A stretch of DNA of 64,000 bases from Gautieria morchelliformis (GCA_015179125.1 WHVA01000069.1:243398-307397), one strand, 5' to 3'. Positions 34,090-44,663 are shown, counted from the stretch's first letter. Numbers and translations: made by a program. The notes: generated by a model from the letters alone, not told the origin.

Positions 34090-34998
34090 TTATCGAAGAA
34101 TCTGACCTATCGAACAGTTTGCCCGTTCGGTCACGCCATCCGTTTGAGGATGGAATGCAGTGGACATGAGGAGTTTCGTCCCCATGAGCCATTGGAGCTC
34201 ACGCCAGAATATGGATGTGAACTTCGGGTCTCGATCCGAGACTATGGAGTCCGGGACTCCATGAAGTCTTACGACCTCCTTCAGGAATAGCCAGGCTATT
34301 CCTTTAGCTGTCACGCTCGTCGTTGTTGGGACGAGGTGTATGTGAGATGTGAGTCTATCTATGATTACCATGAGGTAATCACAGTCATTCGACTTGGGCA
34401 ATGGGCCCATGAAGTTGATCCTGATAGATTGCCATGGTCTATCGGGTACAGGCAGACTATGTAGTAGCCCTGCAGGCCGTTGGGTGCCTGTCTTGGTAGT
34501 CTGACACTTCGTGCACGAAGTGCAGAATGCCTCAATGTCCAAGGCCATACTGGGCCACCAGTATGTTCTTCAAATGTAATTCAAAGTTTTCAGTTGACCG
34601 TAATGGCCAATTGTCTGGTGGGCGTGATCTATTATGATCTCGACCAGCCTCCTTCCCCTTTGAAATACATTCCGGGGGATGGCTATGACATCCCTCTTGA
34701 GCTGATTCTTTGTCCAAATCAGCCCATCCCGGATGCCGAATCTTGGATGTGCATCCGGGTTTGCCATGATCTTTGCGAACATGGGCTCCTTATGGTAGGA
34801 GTTGCGTAGGACCTTTGGCAGGTCCAAGTTCTCTTCTACGCTTACACGTAGGGGAGCTCCGTCATTGCCTGCGGCAATGACACGGATGTCATTGTCGTTG
34901 TCGTTGTCTGGCAACAACGTGTCGTGGCAAGGTTCCTTGACAGAGCCTTCATTCATAGCTGCTGCTTCTAATGTTTGCGGCTCTGTTTTTTTTTCCAC
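34090..34998 (-). pseudogene. gypsy H integrase zinc-binding domain and catalytic core
   Basis: Minus-strand 34998-34570 ends in the H-H half of the HHCC zinc site (IIDHAHQTIGHYGQLKTL). The next frame 34548-34090 starts with CTSCTKC and continues with the catalytic core: IRINFMGPLPKS, HGVPDSIVSDRDPKFTS and AFHPQTDGVTERAN, supplying D, D and E. A frame break lies between 34570 and 34548. Confidence 0.85.
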
Positions 34999-35137
34999 GA
35001 GGCGAGTTGATCACCTCGTAGCTGCTGTATGCAGCTCCATGTATCAGTCGGTGAGCATTAGCTCACCATCCGGGTCTATTCGCGCATCTGCGTTGACAAA
35101 GACATGATCCGGGTGCTTCTCATCACCCGTATCGCTC

Positions 35138-36631
35138 TCATAGTAGCAGGATAAGCAGTCCGCTACCTTTGTTCTCAACGCTGTCAACATGGACGGTGTT
35201 GTAATTGAAGTGGGATAAAAACTCCCACCACCGGACCTGTCTATTGGACAGGTTCTTTTGGGTCTTGAAGTACTCGAGACCCTTGTGGTCCATGACTAGG
35301 GTGAAATTTCGCCCTAGGAGTTTGTCCTCCCACTTCATGAGGGCTTCGAGCACGGCGATAGTTTTGTGCTCGTGTGTTCTGTAGTGTTGCTGTGCAACAC
35401 TGAACTTCTTTGACAAGAAGCCAGCTGGCCGACAGGTTCTCCAGTCTGGTCCCTGGCTGTATATGGCACTGACACCAGACTTTGAACCGTCAGTGATGAC
35501 CCATATCCGGTCCGCATTCCGTGCGTCGATGGGGCGCAGGATTGGGGCCTTGCAGGCCAGTGCCCTTATGCTGTGGAAGCATTTGTCCAGCAACGGCGTC
35601 CATTCAAACGGACGGTTGTTGCGCACACATCCTGATAAGGGTGTGGTGTATGCGCTGATGTCTGGCATGTAGTGTGCCAGGTACTGGACAAGGCCAAGGA
35701 ATCTCTGCACGTCGTTAAACGTGGGGGGCCTCCTCCACTTGCGGATGCATTGCATCTTGTCTCCATCCGCATGAACTCCTTGGCCATCTATGATGTGGCC
35801 AAGGCACTCCATTCTTTCCGAATAGAGGTCAACCTTCTTTTTACTTAAGAAGAGATGGCTGCTTCGTAGTCTGTCGAAGAATATACAGAGATGTTCCTCG
35901 TGCTCTTGTATCGAGTGCCAGAAGATAAAAATGTCATCCATGTAGACATGGACGAAGCGACCTATGCAGTCGGGGAATATCGACGTCATGAGACGTTGAA
36001 ATGTCGATGGGGCATTGCAGTCCCCCATCTGTATCACTTGGCTCCAGAACGTGCCAAGGATCATCACAAAGTCTGTCTTTGGGACGTCTTCAGGATGAAC
36101 ACGGATTTGCTCGTATGCCTCTGACATATCAAGTTTCGTCCTGTATTTACAGCCAGCGACATCGCTCATGATAACATCCTGATCTGGGAAGGGTGTCACG
36201 TCCTTCACCGTGTTCTCATTCTGCTGTCGCAGGTCGAAGATGGTACATAGCGTACCATTTTTCTTCGGTACACACAGCATTGGCACTGCTTGATGGGCCA
36301 CTACTGGTATCCACCACTTCGCAGTGGTGTATCGTTCTAGCTTTACGGACAATTCCTCATGGAAGTGTTTGGGACACTTGGGTAGTCTATACCACATGCG
36401 TTTGTTGGGATCAATAAGATTGATCTCGTGATTCACCTCCCATAAGGGAGGAAGCTCCAACGGAATACCGCCGATGAGGTCAGCAATCTTGTCCATCCAT
36501 TCCTCGTGCAAGCGAGGGATATCATCTTCTGTGAGGACGATGGTTGCGGTTTGGGCAGCCATCAAGCACCGTGTACATCTGTTTGGACCCCCAGCGCTCG
36601 GCGGCTTTTTCCTTTTTTCTAGCGCTTTCAT
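35138..36631 (-). CDS. gypsy H reverse transcriptase and RNase H
   Basis: 497 codons in one open frame. RT blocks are VAHQAVPMLCVPKKNGTLCT, FDLRQQNENT, KYRTKLDMSEAYEQIRVHPED, QMGDCNAPSTFQRLM, VYMDDIFIF (the catalytic YxDD) and LFLSKKKVDL. The RNase H part has ITDGSKSGVSAIYSQG, HYRTHEHKTIAVLEAL and LVMDHKGLEYFKTQK. The frame is open in spite of very many hairpins in the DNA; one (TCCATG...CATGGA, 35937-35952) overlaps the YMDD codons. Upstream protease and downstream integrase are in other frames. Confidence 0.9.
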   Translation of the reverse strand: MKALEKRKKPPSAGGPNRCTRCLMAAQTATIVLTEDDIPRLHEEWMDKIADLIGGIPLELPPLWEVNHEINLIDPNKRMWYRLPKCPKHFHEELSVKLERYTTAKWWIPVVAHQAVPMLCVPKKNGTLCTIFDLRQQNENTVKDVTPFPDQDVIMSDVAGCKYRTKLDMSEAYEQIRVHPEDVPKTDFVMILGTFWSQVIQMGDCNAPSTFQRLMTSIFPDCIGRFVHVYMDDIFIFWHSIQEHEEHLCIFFDRLRSSHLFLSKKKVDLYSERMECLGHIIDGQGVHADGDKMQCIRKWRRPPTFNDVQRFLGLVQYLAHYMPDISAYTTPLSGCVRNNRPFEWTPLLDKCFHSIRALACKAPILRPIDARNADRIWVITDGSKSGVSAIYSQGPDWRTCRPAGFLSKKFSVAQQHYRTHEHKTIAVLEALMKWEDKLLGRNFTLVMDHKGLEYFKTQKNLSNRQVRWWEFLSHFNYNTVHVDSVENKGSGLLILLL

Positions 36632-36706
36632 TGTGAGATGACAGCGTCTCTCCCTACGAGTGTAGGGAGAGGGTGAGGACGAGTCACGAGACTCGTCCTC
36701 CTGGCT

Positions 36707-37150
36707 TCAATTGGCCAGGAGGGGCGTGGGCCCTGAGGTGATTCTATTCACCTTTGGGTCCGCGCCATTCTTTGATGACTTTTCGTCGTCGAGGCTTACT
36801 TTTCCTGTGGGGATGATTTCATTCCCCAAGATTGTCCCTGGACTGGCAAAGTCCAGGGTCACTCCTAGTTTCCTCAGGAACGAAGTCCCCAAGATAGCGT
36901 CGTAGTATTTGATGTTCACCATGTCGAAGTATTCTTCGACTGTTTCGCAACCAAATCTAATGGTCGTGTTCATCCCATAGTTGATCATTGACTGACTACC
37001 GATGCACACCAATTGTAGGGCAATTGGCTGTTCCAAGGCAAATGTTTTTATGCCAGTGGCACACGTGAATTCAGGGGATAGCAGTACCCCTTCACTTCCA
37101 CTGTCTAGTAGACAGTGGGCCTTTGTGCCACCGATTTCCCAGTACCCTAA
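36707..37150 (-). CDS. gypsy H aspartic protease
   Basis: Retropepsin-like domain: LDSGSEGVLLSPEF carries the catalytic Asp-Ser-Gly, followed by a flap region and YDAILGTSFLRKLGVTLDFA. The apparent Met codon of this frame lies inside the adjacent copia B LTR, so the true protein extended further upstream into Gag, which is missing. Confidence 0.8.
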   Translation of the reverse strand, partial: LGYWEIGGTKAHCLLDSGSEGVLLSPEFTCATGIKTFALEQPIALQLVCIGSQSMINYGMNTTIRFGCETVEEYFDMVNIKYYDAILGTSFLRKLGVTLDFASPGTILGNEIIPTGKVSLDDEKSSKNGADPKVNRITSGPTPLLAN

Positions 37151-37580
37151 GGTTGGGTGCATTTATGCTCCTGCACCAAAATCAAGCATAATGTATTCGA
37201 TTTATTGTATGGTGTTTCAATCTCTTCTCACATTGGTCTTGTACCATGCATTCACTTCTCTGATTATTTTCGAAAATTTCCAGTCACTCCCTATCTCTCC
37301 ATTTCATTTTGTTATCTCTATTTTCACAGGTGGCTGCACCCAGCGGAGTTTGAAATGACTTCGACGCGCGAGCTCTTGAGTGCTAAAGGGCCGGGTGCAC
37401 GTATATGCCTTCTGAGACAGGATAGTGCTCCTCTCTCAGTGACAATAAATTCACTGAGAGAGGCAAGTAGTATTCTTTGTATTTTCATAGCATGTTGACT
37501 GAAAATCATGTAGTGAATTTGATTCTAGCTTTCTAAGAGCTCTACCTAACCTTCCCTGCCATAACCCTGAGTTGCTAACA
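37151..37580 (+). repeat. copia B 5' LTR (about 430 bp)
   Basis: Homologous to the solo LTR at 30481-30978. It starts GGTTGGGTGCATTTATG (family TG changed to GG) and ends GCTAACA. It abuts the gypsy H protease on the left. The partner 3' LTR is missing because the element is truncated near 40305. Confidence 0.8.
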
Positions 37581-37582
37581 AG

Positions 37583-37594
37583 GGTTATGGGCCC
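37583..37594 (+). promoter_or_regulatory. copia B primer-binding site overlapping the gag start codon
   Basis: GGTTATGGGCCC, a perfect 12-base complement of the initiator tRNA-Met anticodon arm, lies 2 bp inside the LTR. The ATG at 37587 within it is the best gag start codon. Confidence 0.75.
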
Positions 37595-38168
37595 CGCAGA
37601 CACTTCGCAGAAGATTTTGGGTGTGGAGAAGCTTGCAACAGATGGAAGTAATTGGCCTCTGTGGCGAGCTACTCTCACAAGTTATTTTGAGTCCAAAAAT
37701 CTACTCAGGCATATAGAAGGGAGAGCCATTCGACCTCCTGATCCTCCAGTCATGCCCCCAGGCCATATTCTTACAGAAGCTGAGGAAAATCAGATAGAGA
37801 AGGCTGAGGAGAAGCTGGAGAAGTATCTTGCCAGAGAAGGACAGGCAAAAACCCAAATAATCGTCTCAGTGTCAGAGTCACTAGCTCTGATGCTACAGAA
37901 GAAGCATACAGCAAAAGAAGTCTGGGATGCATTGGTCAATGAGATGACCAAAAAGCCCAAGATGGTCCTCACCAACCTACAGAGACAGCTTCGCAGTATG
38001 AGGTGTCCTGAGGATGGAGACTTGAGAGATCACTTGGACAAGGCCCAAGACCTCTATGCTCGTCTTAATGAGATGGGAGCCAGAATTTCTGAAGGAGAGT
38101 TCACGGATATCATCCTTGCGTCACTTCCACCCTCCTATGAGGCAGTTATGAATGTCCTTAGTGCCTGA
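37587..38168 (+). pseudogene. copia B Gag N-terminal part
   Basis: 193 codons starting MGPADTSQKIL, with a copia Gag core (TDGSNWPLWRATLTSYFESK; KEVWDALVNEMTKKPK; RQLRSMRCPEDGDLRDHLDK; DIILASLPPSYEAVMN). It stops at 38168 because of a small deletion; the following frame (from 38152) carries the rest of Gag and Pol. The protein would coat element RNA in virus-like particles. Confidence 0.85.
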
Positions 38169-40338
38169 TGATATCATCAGAGTACTAAAGGCTCAATATG
38201 ACAGGAGAAAGACCCTTAATATTTCACAAGAAGAGCAGGCATTTATTGGTTCATCTACGAAAGGGCAGAAGGGCCGGAAAGACCCGAAGGTGCCTATATG
38301 CACTAATTGCCACAAGCCTGGACATGCTATCGAGAGTTGCTGGGCTAAAGGAGGTGGTAAAGAAGGCCAGGGGCCACGTCAGAAAAAGAAAGCCAAAGCC
38401 AAAAAGAAGAAGGGCAAAGTCAAGGCGAATGTTGCCGAAGAAGTGTCTTCTGAGGAGGATGAGAGTGGCAGTCCAGCCGCTTTCGCCAATTTTGACTGCT
38501 CTAATTTGAGTAGTTTATCCTTGGACACTGTTGTTATCCTCGACACTGGAACGACCGCACATATGACCCCTCACAAGAATTTATTGAGGGATTACAGTCC
38601 ATTCTCACAACCTCGCACAATTCGTGCAGCCAACAAAGGCACTTTTGATGCCTTCGGTTCAGGCTCACTCGTGCTATCTAATATAATTGGAGATAAGACT
38701 GTGAAGATCACATTGAAGGATACGTTCTATGCGCCCAAAATGGCTGTTACCCTGATCTTGATTGGCCGGTGCGATGATGCAGGCTATAACACACAAATAG
38801 CCGATCAAAAATGCACAATATCCAATCGTAAAGGCAGAATATTGATGCAAGCACCGAAGCTGAATGGCTTATATCGATTTGATTTACAACACACAAGTGC
38901 TGAAGCGCATATGTGCGCATCAGCCATGGAGATACATCAGAAAATGGGGCACATTTCACAAAAGTCCCTACAGCATTTGCTCAACCGTGGCATGATATTA
39001 GGCATTGAATTGAGCTCAAAAGGTGACAAGGTTGTTTGCGATGCGTGCATTCAAGCGAAGATTGCACGTAAATCTCTTCCTCTGGAACCCAGAAGCCGAT
39101 CTTCAAAATTCGGTGACAGAATTTATTCTGATGTCTGGGGACCAGCGAGACACTCCACAATTGACAAGAAATCCTATTATGTGTCTTTCATCGACGACTA
39201 TTCAAGGGAGTCGGTTATCTATTTGATGGCAAACAAATCGGAGGCATTTTCAAAATACAAACTCTACGAGGCCTTGATGCTTCGACAGAGGAACGTGCAC
39301 ATCAAAGCACTTGTTTCTGACAGAGGGGGCAAATACACAAGCTCGGAATTCGAACAGCATTTAGCCAAACAAGGCACGAAGCATCGGTTAACCGTACACG
39401 ACACCCCAGAATCAAATGGTGTTGCTGAACGTCTAAACCGAACTCTAGTTGAAAGAGCTCGTGCCATGCTATTGGAATCAAGTCTTCCTAAGACCCTATG
39501 GGGCCATGCAATTTTGCACGCCAACTATCTTAGGAATAGGACGCATACAAGAGCTTTGCCAGTCAAAACCCCTTTTGAAATGATCCATCACGAGAAACCG
39601 AACCTGAAGGACATACACGTGTGGGGAATTGAAGTCTACGTTAAAGTCAAAGAGGGAAACAAACTAGCAGCCCGCGCCAAAAGAGCTCCGTGGATAGGAA
39701 TCTCTGGACAGAGCCATGGTCACTGCATCTACTGGCCTGACTCTCAGAAGGTTTCTGTCGAGTGGAATGTTATATTTGACTCAGAGATGAAGGGGGGCAA
39801 AGCTCCAATCATTTCTATTGAAGAGTCACAGCTACCTATGTCCAGAAAAGTGATACAGGCCATTTCGGCGCCAGCACCTATGCCTAGTCACTTAGTCAGC
39901 GAGGAGGCAAAGATCGAGGAAATTGACGATAATGAACCAGAGGAACGTCTTGAAGAGCTGCAACCCAGTCAGACTGTTGATGTCAGACCTAAAGAAGCTG
40001 CTCCAATAAGGAGAAGCGAGAGGATCCGTCAGCAGCAGGAACGGCCGGCCCCAAGTGGTCCCGTAACAAGATCTCAAGCTAAGAGACATGCTGGTGCAGA
40101 CATCACTACACTAGCTTACGAGGACATTGAGGACCATCAAGACAAATTATTCAAACAAGATTTATCCTCTGAAACTGATGGCATCAGTGATTATAACCTT
40201 GCCATCAGTACACTTTCGACCTCCGATCAAAACAAAGATAAAGTGCTGCCGGATTTGAATCAGACCGACCCTAGCAATGCAGATGAAGCCTTAAATGATC
40301 CTATGTGCCCCGCCAGCGCCATGCCCTCGCTCCAGTAG
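38152..40338 (+). pseudogene. copia B Gag zinc knuckle, protease and integrase; lacks RT
   Basis: 728 open codons. CCHC knuckle (CTNCHKPGHAIESC), Lys-rich linker, protease DTGTTAHMT, integrase HHCC (HQKMGHISQK...CDACIQAK), catalytic SDVWGPA, LVSDRGGKYTS and SNGVAERLNRT, and a charged linker ending near NADEALNDP at about 40303, where family members enter the reverse transcriptase. The last dozen codons after 40305 are foreign. RT, RNase H and the 3' LTR are lost. Confidence 0.88.
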
Positions 40339-41613
40339 TCCGCAAGCTCAAAGTTGGCAGCATGTGCCATATGCCCTGTGTCCAGCCTCACATTTTCCAC
40401 AGCACACTGGGTGCTCTGTACCCAACAGGCCATGTCATGGGGATGCATGTGTCACACAATGCAGTGCGTGCTGGGGGGAAGAATGCATCATACACAATGC
40501 TCCCCACATCAGTGAGCAGGATGGAGGCTGAGGAGCCATGCCTTGCACATGGGGAGGATGGTGAGGTTTGTGGGGCAGAGGGCACCATGGGTGAGGGTGG
40601 CATTGAGGATGTGTGTGAGGTCGTGCTGGAGCTCATCATGCATGGCAGGGGCATGGTGTGGGTATGCAACAGGTGAGTAGGACACTGTGCAAGACATGTG
40701 ACCACCATCTAAAGCATCTATGGCACATAGTGTTCTGCAAAGCTTGGCTTGGGCTGTGGCTAAGCCGGATCCGAGCTGCCAAAAGCCAGGCCAAAGCCAT
40801 CCTGAGGCCGGGAGCTAGGGCTCAGCCTGAGTTTTGGAGAGCCTGAGCCGAGCCGTCAAGCCGCGGCTCAAGCGCTTACTCAAGTGCTCACCGGTTATAT
40901 GCGAATTGGGTAACAAGCGCACTCCAAATGCGGACTCATGTCATCTTCGCATGGGCTGGAATTGATCAAGGAAGGTCTGGAGGTCCCTCAGGTGGTATAG
41001 ACACCTTTCAAAGGAATATTTGAGTATGTAGAATACAACTAGTTACTTAAAAGTACATAGAATCCTTAGTTTGGCGTTGCATCCATGCCCACTCACGAGC
41101 CCCGACCCAGGCTGAGCCGAGCCTGAGCCGGCTCTGAATTTGGTGAGCCTGAGCTGGTGTGAGGTGAGCCGAAGCCGCGGCTTTTGAGCCAAGCCTGGCT
41201 TTGCAGAACACTAATGGCACACTCAATGTCCTCAACTTTGACCTTGCAGGTGGCAAGGATGGCAGTGTTGCCAAGGTTGAGGTGGGCACTGCTGTTGGTG
41301 AGGGCAGCAATGCTGGTGGTACAGCAGAGGCTGTCATTGACATGTGGGCACTGGAGTCCTGGAAATGATCCTGTGGAGGCCTGGCATGAGTAGCACCCAC
41401 AGCGGTCAGGGGGCTCACCATGTACAGAGCCTAGCTAGGCCTCCACCCTCTCTCCTCTGGAACACACGGCACAGGTTGAAGCCAGGGGGCTACCTGCATA
41501 TGTGTCAGTGACAGGGCAGCTGTGTGGTTGAGAGCATGAGTGACATGCCCGCAGATGTGTGTGAGAGGACCATGAAATGGCTAGGTAGGGCTGTCACATC
41601 GCCTGTGCGCAGG
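40306..41613. other. unclassified G+C-rich, low-complexity sequence hosting a hAT-like MITE
   Basis: With the hAT-like element removed, 40306-40727 runs into 41222-41613, and this appears to continue at 44669-45053 beyond the nested LTRs. Short frames on both strands are low complexity and none is convincing. Probably non-coding internal sequence of an unidentified element. Confidence 0.4.
40728..41213. mobile_element. hAT-like MITE, 486 bp
   Basis: Terminal inverted repeats TAGTGTTCTGCAAAGC at both ends and a perfect 8-bp target duplication ATGGCACA (40720-40727 and 41214-41221), the size expected of hAT elements. The inside is rich in AGCC/GGCT motifs and has no transposase. Confidence 0.88.
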
Positions 41614-41676
41614 TGTCAAGATTGGTTTTTAGGTGTTAATATCGTGTATTAGTGAACACAGGGAATGCCCGAATAG

Positions 41677-42921
41677 TGTCAAGATTGGTTTTTAGGCATT
41701 AATATTGTGTATTAGTGAACACAGCGAATGCCCGAATAACTTGTGCGAATAGGTATGCTGTTCGGCGAATAGGTGAACCAATAAATGTTCACAAGATAAG
41801 AGGGCTGCCCGAGCAGAGCTCGCCCTATCTACAGTCATAGCGAAATAGCCCATGGCACTTGACGATGTAACGTACAAAGTGTCACGGAAGGGTTGTCTAA
41901 GTAGCGACAATCCCTTCGCCGGTGAAGGTGCTCCTTCGGAGCCCTTCGCCGTCAGCACAGAAAATAGTTTGAAGGCTAAGGTAACGAAGATGAAGTATGA
42001 GAACTCACCAGTGATGCCTAAGTCCTCTTCTGGTCGAAGATAGAAATATCCAGGAGAAGGCTCAAGATGATGATCACAGTGAGGTCAAGTTTGCACAAGA
42101 TGGACGACGTATGATAATTGAACTGGGGAATGTACATGCGAATGCAAACTACTTATATCGAATGCTCGTAAGGTATTAGCGAATAGGAAAGAGGCCGTTC
42201 CGAGTTAGGGTTGGATAGGGGTGCACAGTCATGATACAACATAGATGAAATAAACATACAATAGAGTGAGAGAAGAGGGAGAACATGAAATGACGGAGAG
42301 TGAAGGTGGCGAAGGCACCTATGTACGAAATCATGTCTTGGGGCCCGCATATACACCGCCCTGCACGGGTTCTTCATCTACTGGGTTGATCCCACATGAC
42401 CTACGGGTAGAACGTCCTGTGAACGCACCCTGCTCATATGAACACCAAAAGGGGGTTGGATCGCGAAGCTGATGGAGCTACTGACGAGCCATCATGCCGG
42501 GTAGGGATGTCGATTGTGATTTGATGGTGTGCCTGCTGGCGAATGATGCGAGCAGCGAATGAAGGGCGAACGGAGATGACATAGGGGAGGAGTGGTCGAG
42601 GTGGAGGGCAAAGCCGAGCGAACACAGGGGAGGAGTGGCAAAAGGGGAAATGGGGATAATGAGGTGCAGGAAATACACAAGTCATGACAATCCGATCATA
42701 GGAACACCATCAAAAGAGGGTTGAACATAGGAGGTGATAGGCCTAGTGATGACTGCCAAGTCAGTCCAAAGACGTCGATCATGCTTTGACGGCGTGGCTA
42801 TGGTAAATGGCACGAACAGCGAAGATTGGTTGCCGAACACGGCAAGGGCGATCGGAACGCACACAGAGGTGGAGTGAGAAATTGGAGAACAGAGAATCTG
42901 AGTATGGGAAATAAACGCGTT
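41677..42921 (+). repeat. R1-long solo LTR (1,245 bp) nested in another R1 LTR, AATAG duplication
   Basis: Begins TGTCAAGATTGG, ends GTTATGACA, flanked by perfect AATAG (41672-41676 and 42922-42926). It is longer than copy 28671-29702 because the last module, ending in TGACA at 42689, is followed by a second diverged module (42690-42921) of the same type. The same double module occurs in the partial copy at 45054-45744. Confidence 0.82.
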
Positions 42922-43620
42922 ATGACAAATAGCTTGTGTGAAGGAATATGCCATTTGGAGAATAGGGTGGACCAATAAATGTTCAAAAGGTAAGAGGGCT
43001 GCCCGAATGGAGCTCGCCCTATCTACAGTCGTAGCGAAGTAGCCCGTGACACTTGATGATGTAACATGGAAGGTATCATGGAAAGGTTGTTCAGCAGCAA
43101 CAATCCTTTTGCCGGTGAAGGTGCTCCTTCGGAGCCCTTCGCTGACAGCGCAGATAATAATACGAAGACTAAGGTAACGAAGGTGAAGTATGAAAACTAA
43201 CCAGTGGTGCTTAAGTCCTCCTCTGGTCGAAGATAGAAATCTATAGGAGAGGGCTCAAGACAATGGTCACAGTGAGGTCAAGTTTTGCACAAGATAGACA
43301 TATGATAATTGAACTGGGGAATATACATGTGAATGTAAACTACTTATACTGAATGCTCATATGATATCAGTGAATAGAAAAGAGGCCGTCTTGATTCAGG
43401 GTTGGATAGGGGTGCACAGTCAGGATACAAATAGATGAAACACATGTACAATGGAATGAAAGAAGGGTGCGAACATGAAACGATGGGGAGGAAAGAGGGC
43501 GAAGGTACTTATGTACGAAAACACGCCTTGAGACCTGCATACACATTACCCTGCATGGACTCTTCGTCTGCTGGGTTGATCCCACACAATCTATGGGTAG
43601 GACATCCTGCGAATGTATTC

Positions 43621-44379
43621 TGTGTAAAAGATTAAGAGTTTGTTGATAATTGGTTTAGATAGCAATGTGATTCAAACTTCGGGTGTAAGTCGAATCGAGT
43701 AGACAGCAGAGAGGTCGAGTGTACACTGTATATGTGTACCTCGAACAGTGATTCCACAGGTGTATGCGCAGTGGTACGTTCAATAGCTTTCGAGACAAAA
43801 TGAGTTCTGATTGACTGACGATTTAGATATACAGCGCAGCTTTTATCTATCGTGTGTGATGTACTAAGGTGAAATGGGAATGAGGGTGGGGGTAAGTGTG
43901 TGTGTGCGAGTCGGGGGTCGGTGCTCCACGAAACTGTGGTGTGTGCGTGTTATACGGATTGGAAGGAGTGTGTTTCTAACTAGGGGCATCAGACGTGTGC
44001 TGATGGGGAGTGTGGAATGTACTATAACTACGATATCAGAATTATGATGTGTCGTTTCGAAAGAAGGTGTAAATTAGGAAGGGGTAAGCAATGAGTCTCG
44101 TGCGTGATGTACTCGATCATCGATCTGCTCCGTGGATGGACGCGTCTCGGGCTCGAGGTTCAGGAATGGGTCCGCTGATGGCTGGGTCGGTTGTGCGCTC
44201 GTGGATCGGCAGGATGCTGTGACATAGCGAGTGGACGTGTGTGTGCTCGAGGGGATAGGTGTGGTATAGCGAGCGGACATGTGTGTGCTCGAGGGGGTAG
44301 GCTGATTATTAGTGGCACATGTGGGTTGTGGCATAGGGAGTTTTAGACAGGAGAAATATGAATAGTATTGGAATTGTGA
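43621..44379. mobile_element. unclassified 759-bp insertion in R1 LTR
   Basis: Comparison with the uninterrupted R1 copy shows extra sequence between GAATGTATTC and ATTCCGGCC. Flanks TATTC/CATTC differ at one base and suggest a 5-bp duplication. Internally it has TG-rich stretches and two tandem 45-bp units around GACGTGTGTGTGCTCGAGG (44220-44310). No inverted ends or coding frame are seen. Confidence 0.6.
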
Positions 44380-44663
44380 CATTCCGGCCATATGAACACT
44401 TAAAGGGGGTTGAGTCGGGAAGATGATGGGGCCAGTGATGAACCATCAAGCCGGGTAGAGGATGTCGATAGTGTTTGATGGTGTGCCTGCTGGCGAATGA
44501 TGCAAGTAGCGAATAGCCATTCGGCGAATGTGGCGAAGGGTGAATGGAGTGAACATAGAGGAGGCATGGTTGAAGGGAAGGGTGAAGACAAGCGAACATG
44601 GAGGAGGAGTGGTGGAAGGGAAAATAGTTATAGCTGGGTACAAGAAATAAATGAGTCATGACA

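Larger units (their letters stand above)
30375..37150 (-). mobile_element. chromodomain Ty3/gypsy element with hairpin-saturated sequence (gypsy H), 5'-truncated
   Basis: Minus-strand order from the right: protease (36707-37150), reverse transcriptase and RNase H (35138-36631), integrase (34090-34998), integrase C-terminus with chromodomain (33271-33981), an extra ORF region (31132-33149), polypurine tract AGTGGGGGAGGG and the 3' LTR. Gag and the 5' LTR are missing because the right end is cut at the copia B LTR (37151). Short perfect inverted repeats occur throughout, in coding and non-coding parts. Frameshifts and a 22-bp minisatellite in the integrase make it defective. Confidence 0.88.
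41614..44663 (+). repeat. R1 solo LTR (outer copy), carrying two insertions
   Basis: The outer LTR consists of 41614-41676, 42922-43620 and 44380-44663: start TGTCAAGATTGG, end GTCATGACA. It is interrupted by a second R1 LTR (41677-42921) and by a 759-bp insertion (43621-44379). Flanks GCAGG (41609-41613) and CCAGG (44664-44668) match at four of five bases, consistent with an aged duplication. Confidence 0.8.

Noticed and set aside
37571..37600. Possible tRNA-Met gene because of GGTTATGGGCCC
   Set aside because: Only the complement of the anticodon arm is present, at an LTR border in several elements; it is a primer-binding site, not a tRNA gene.
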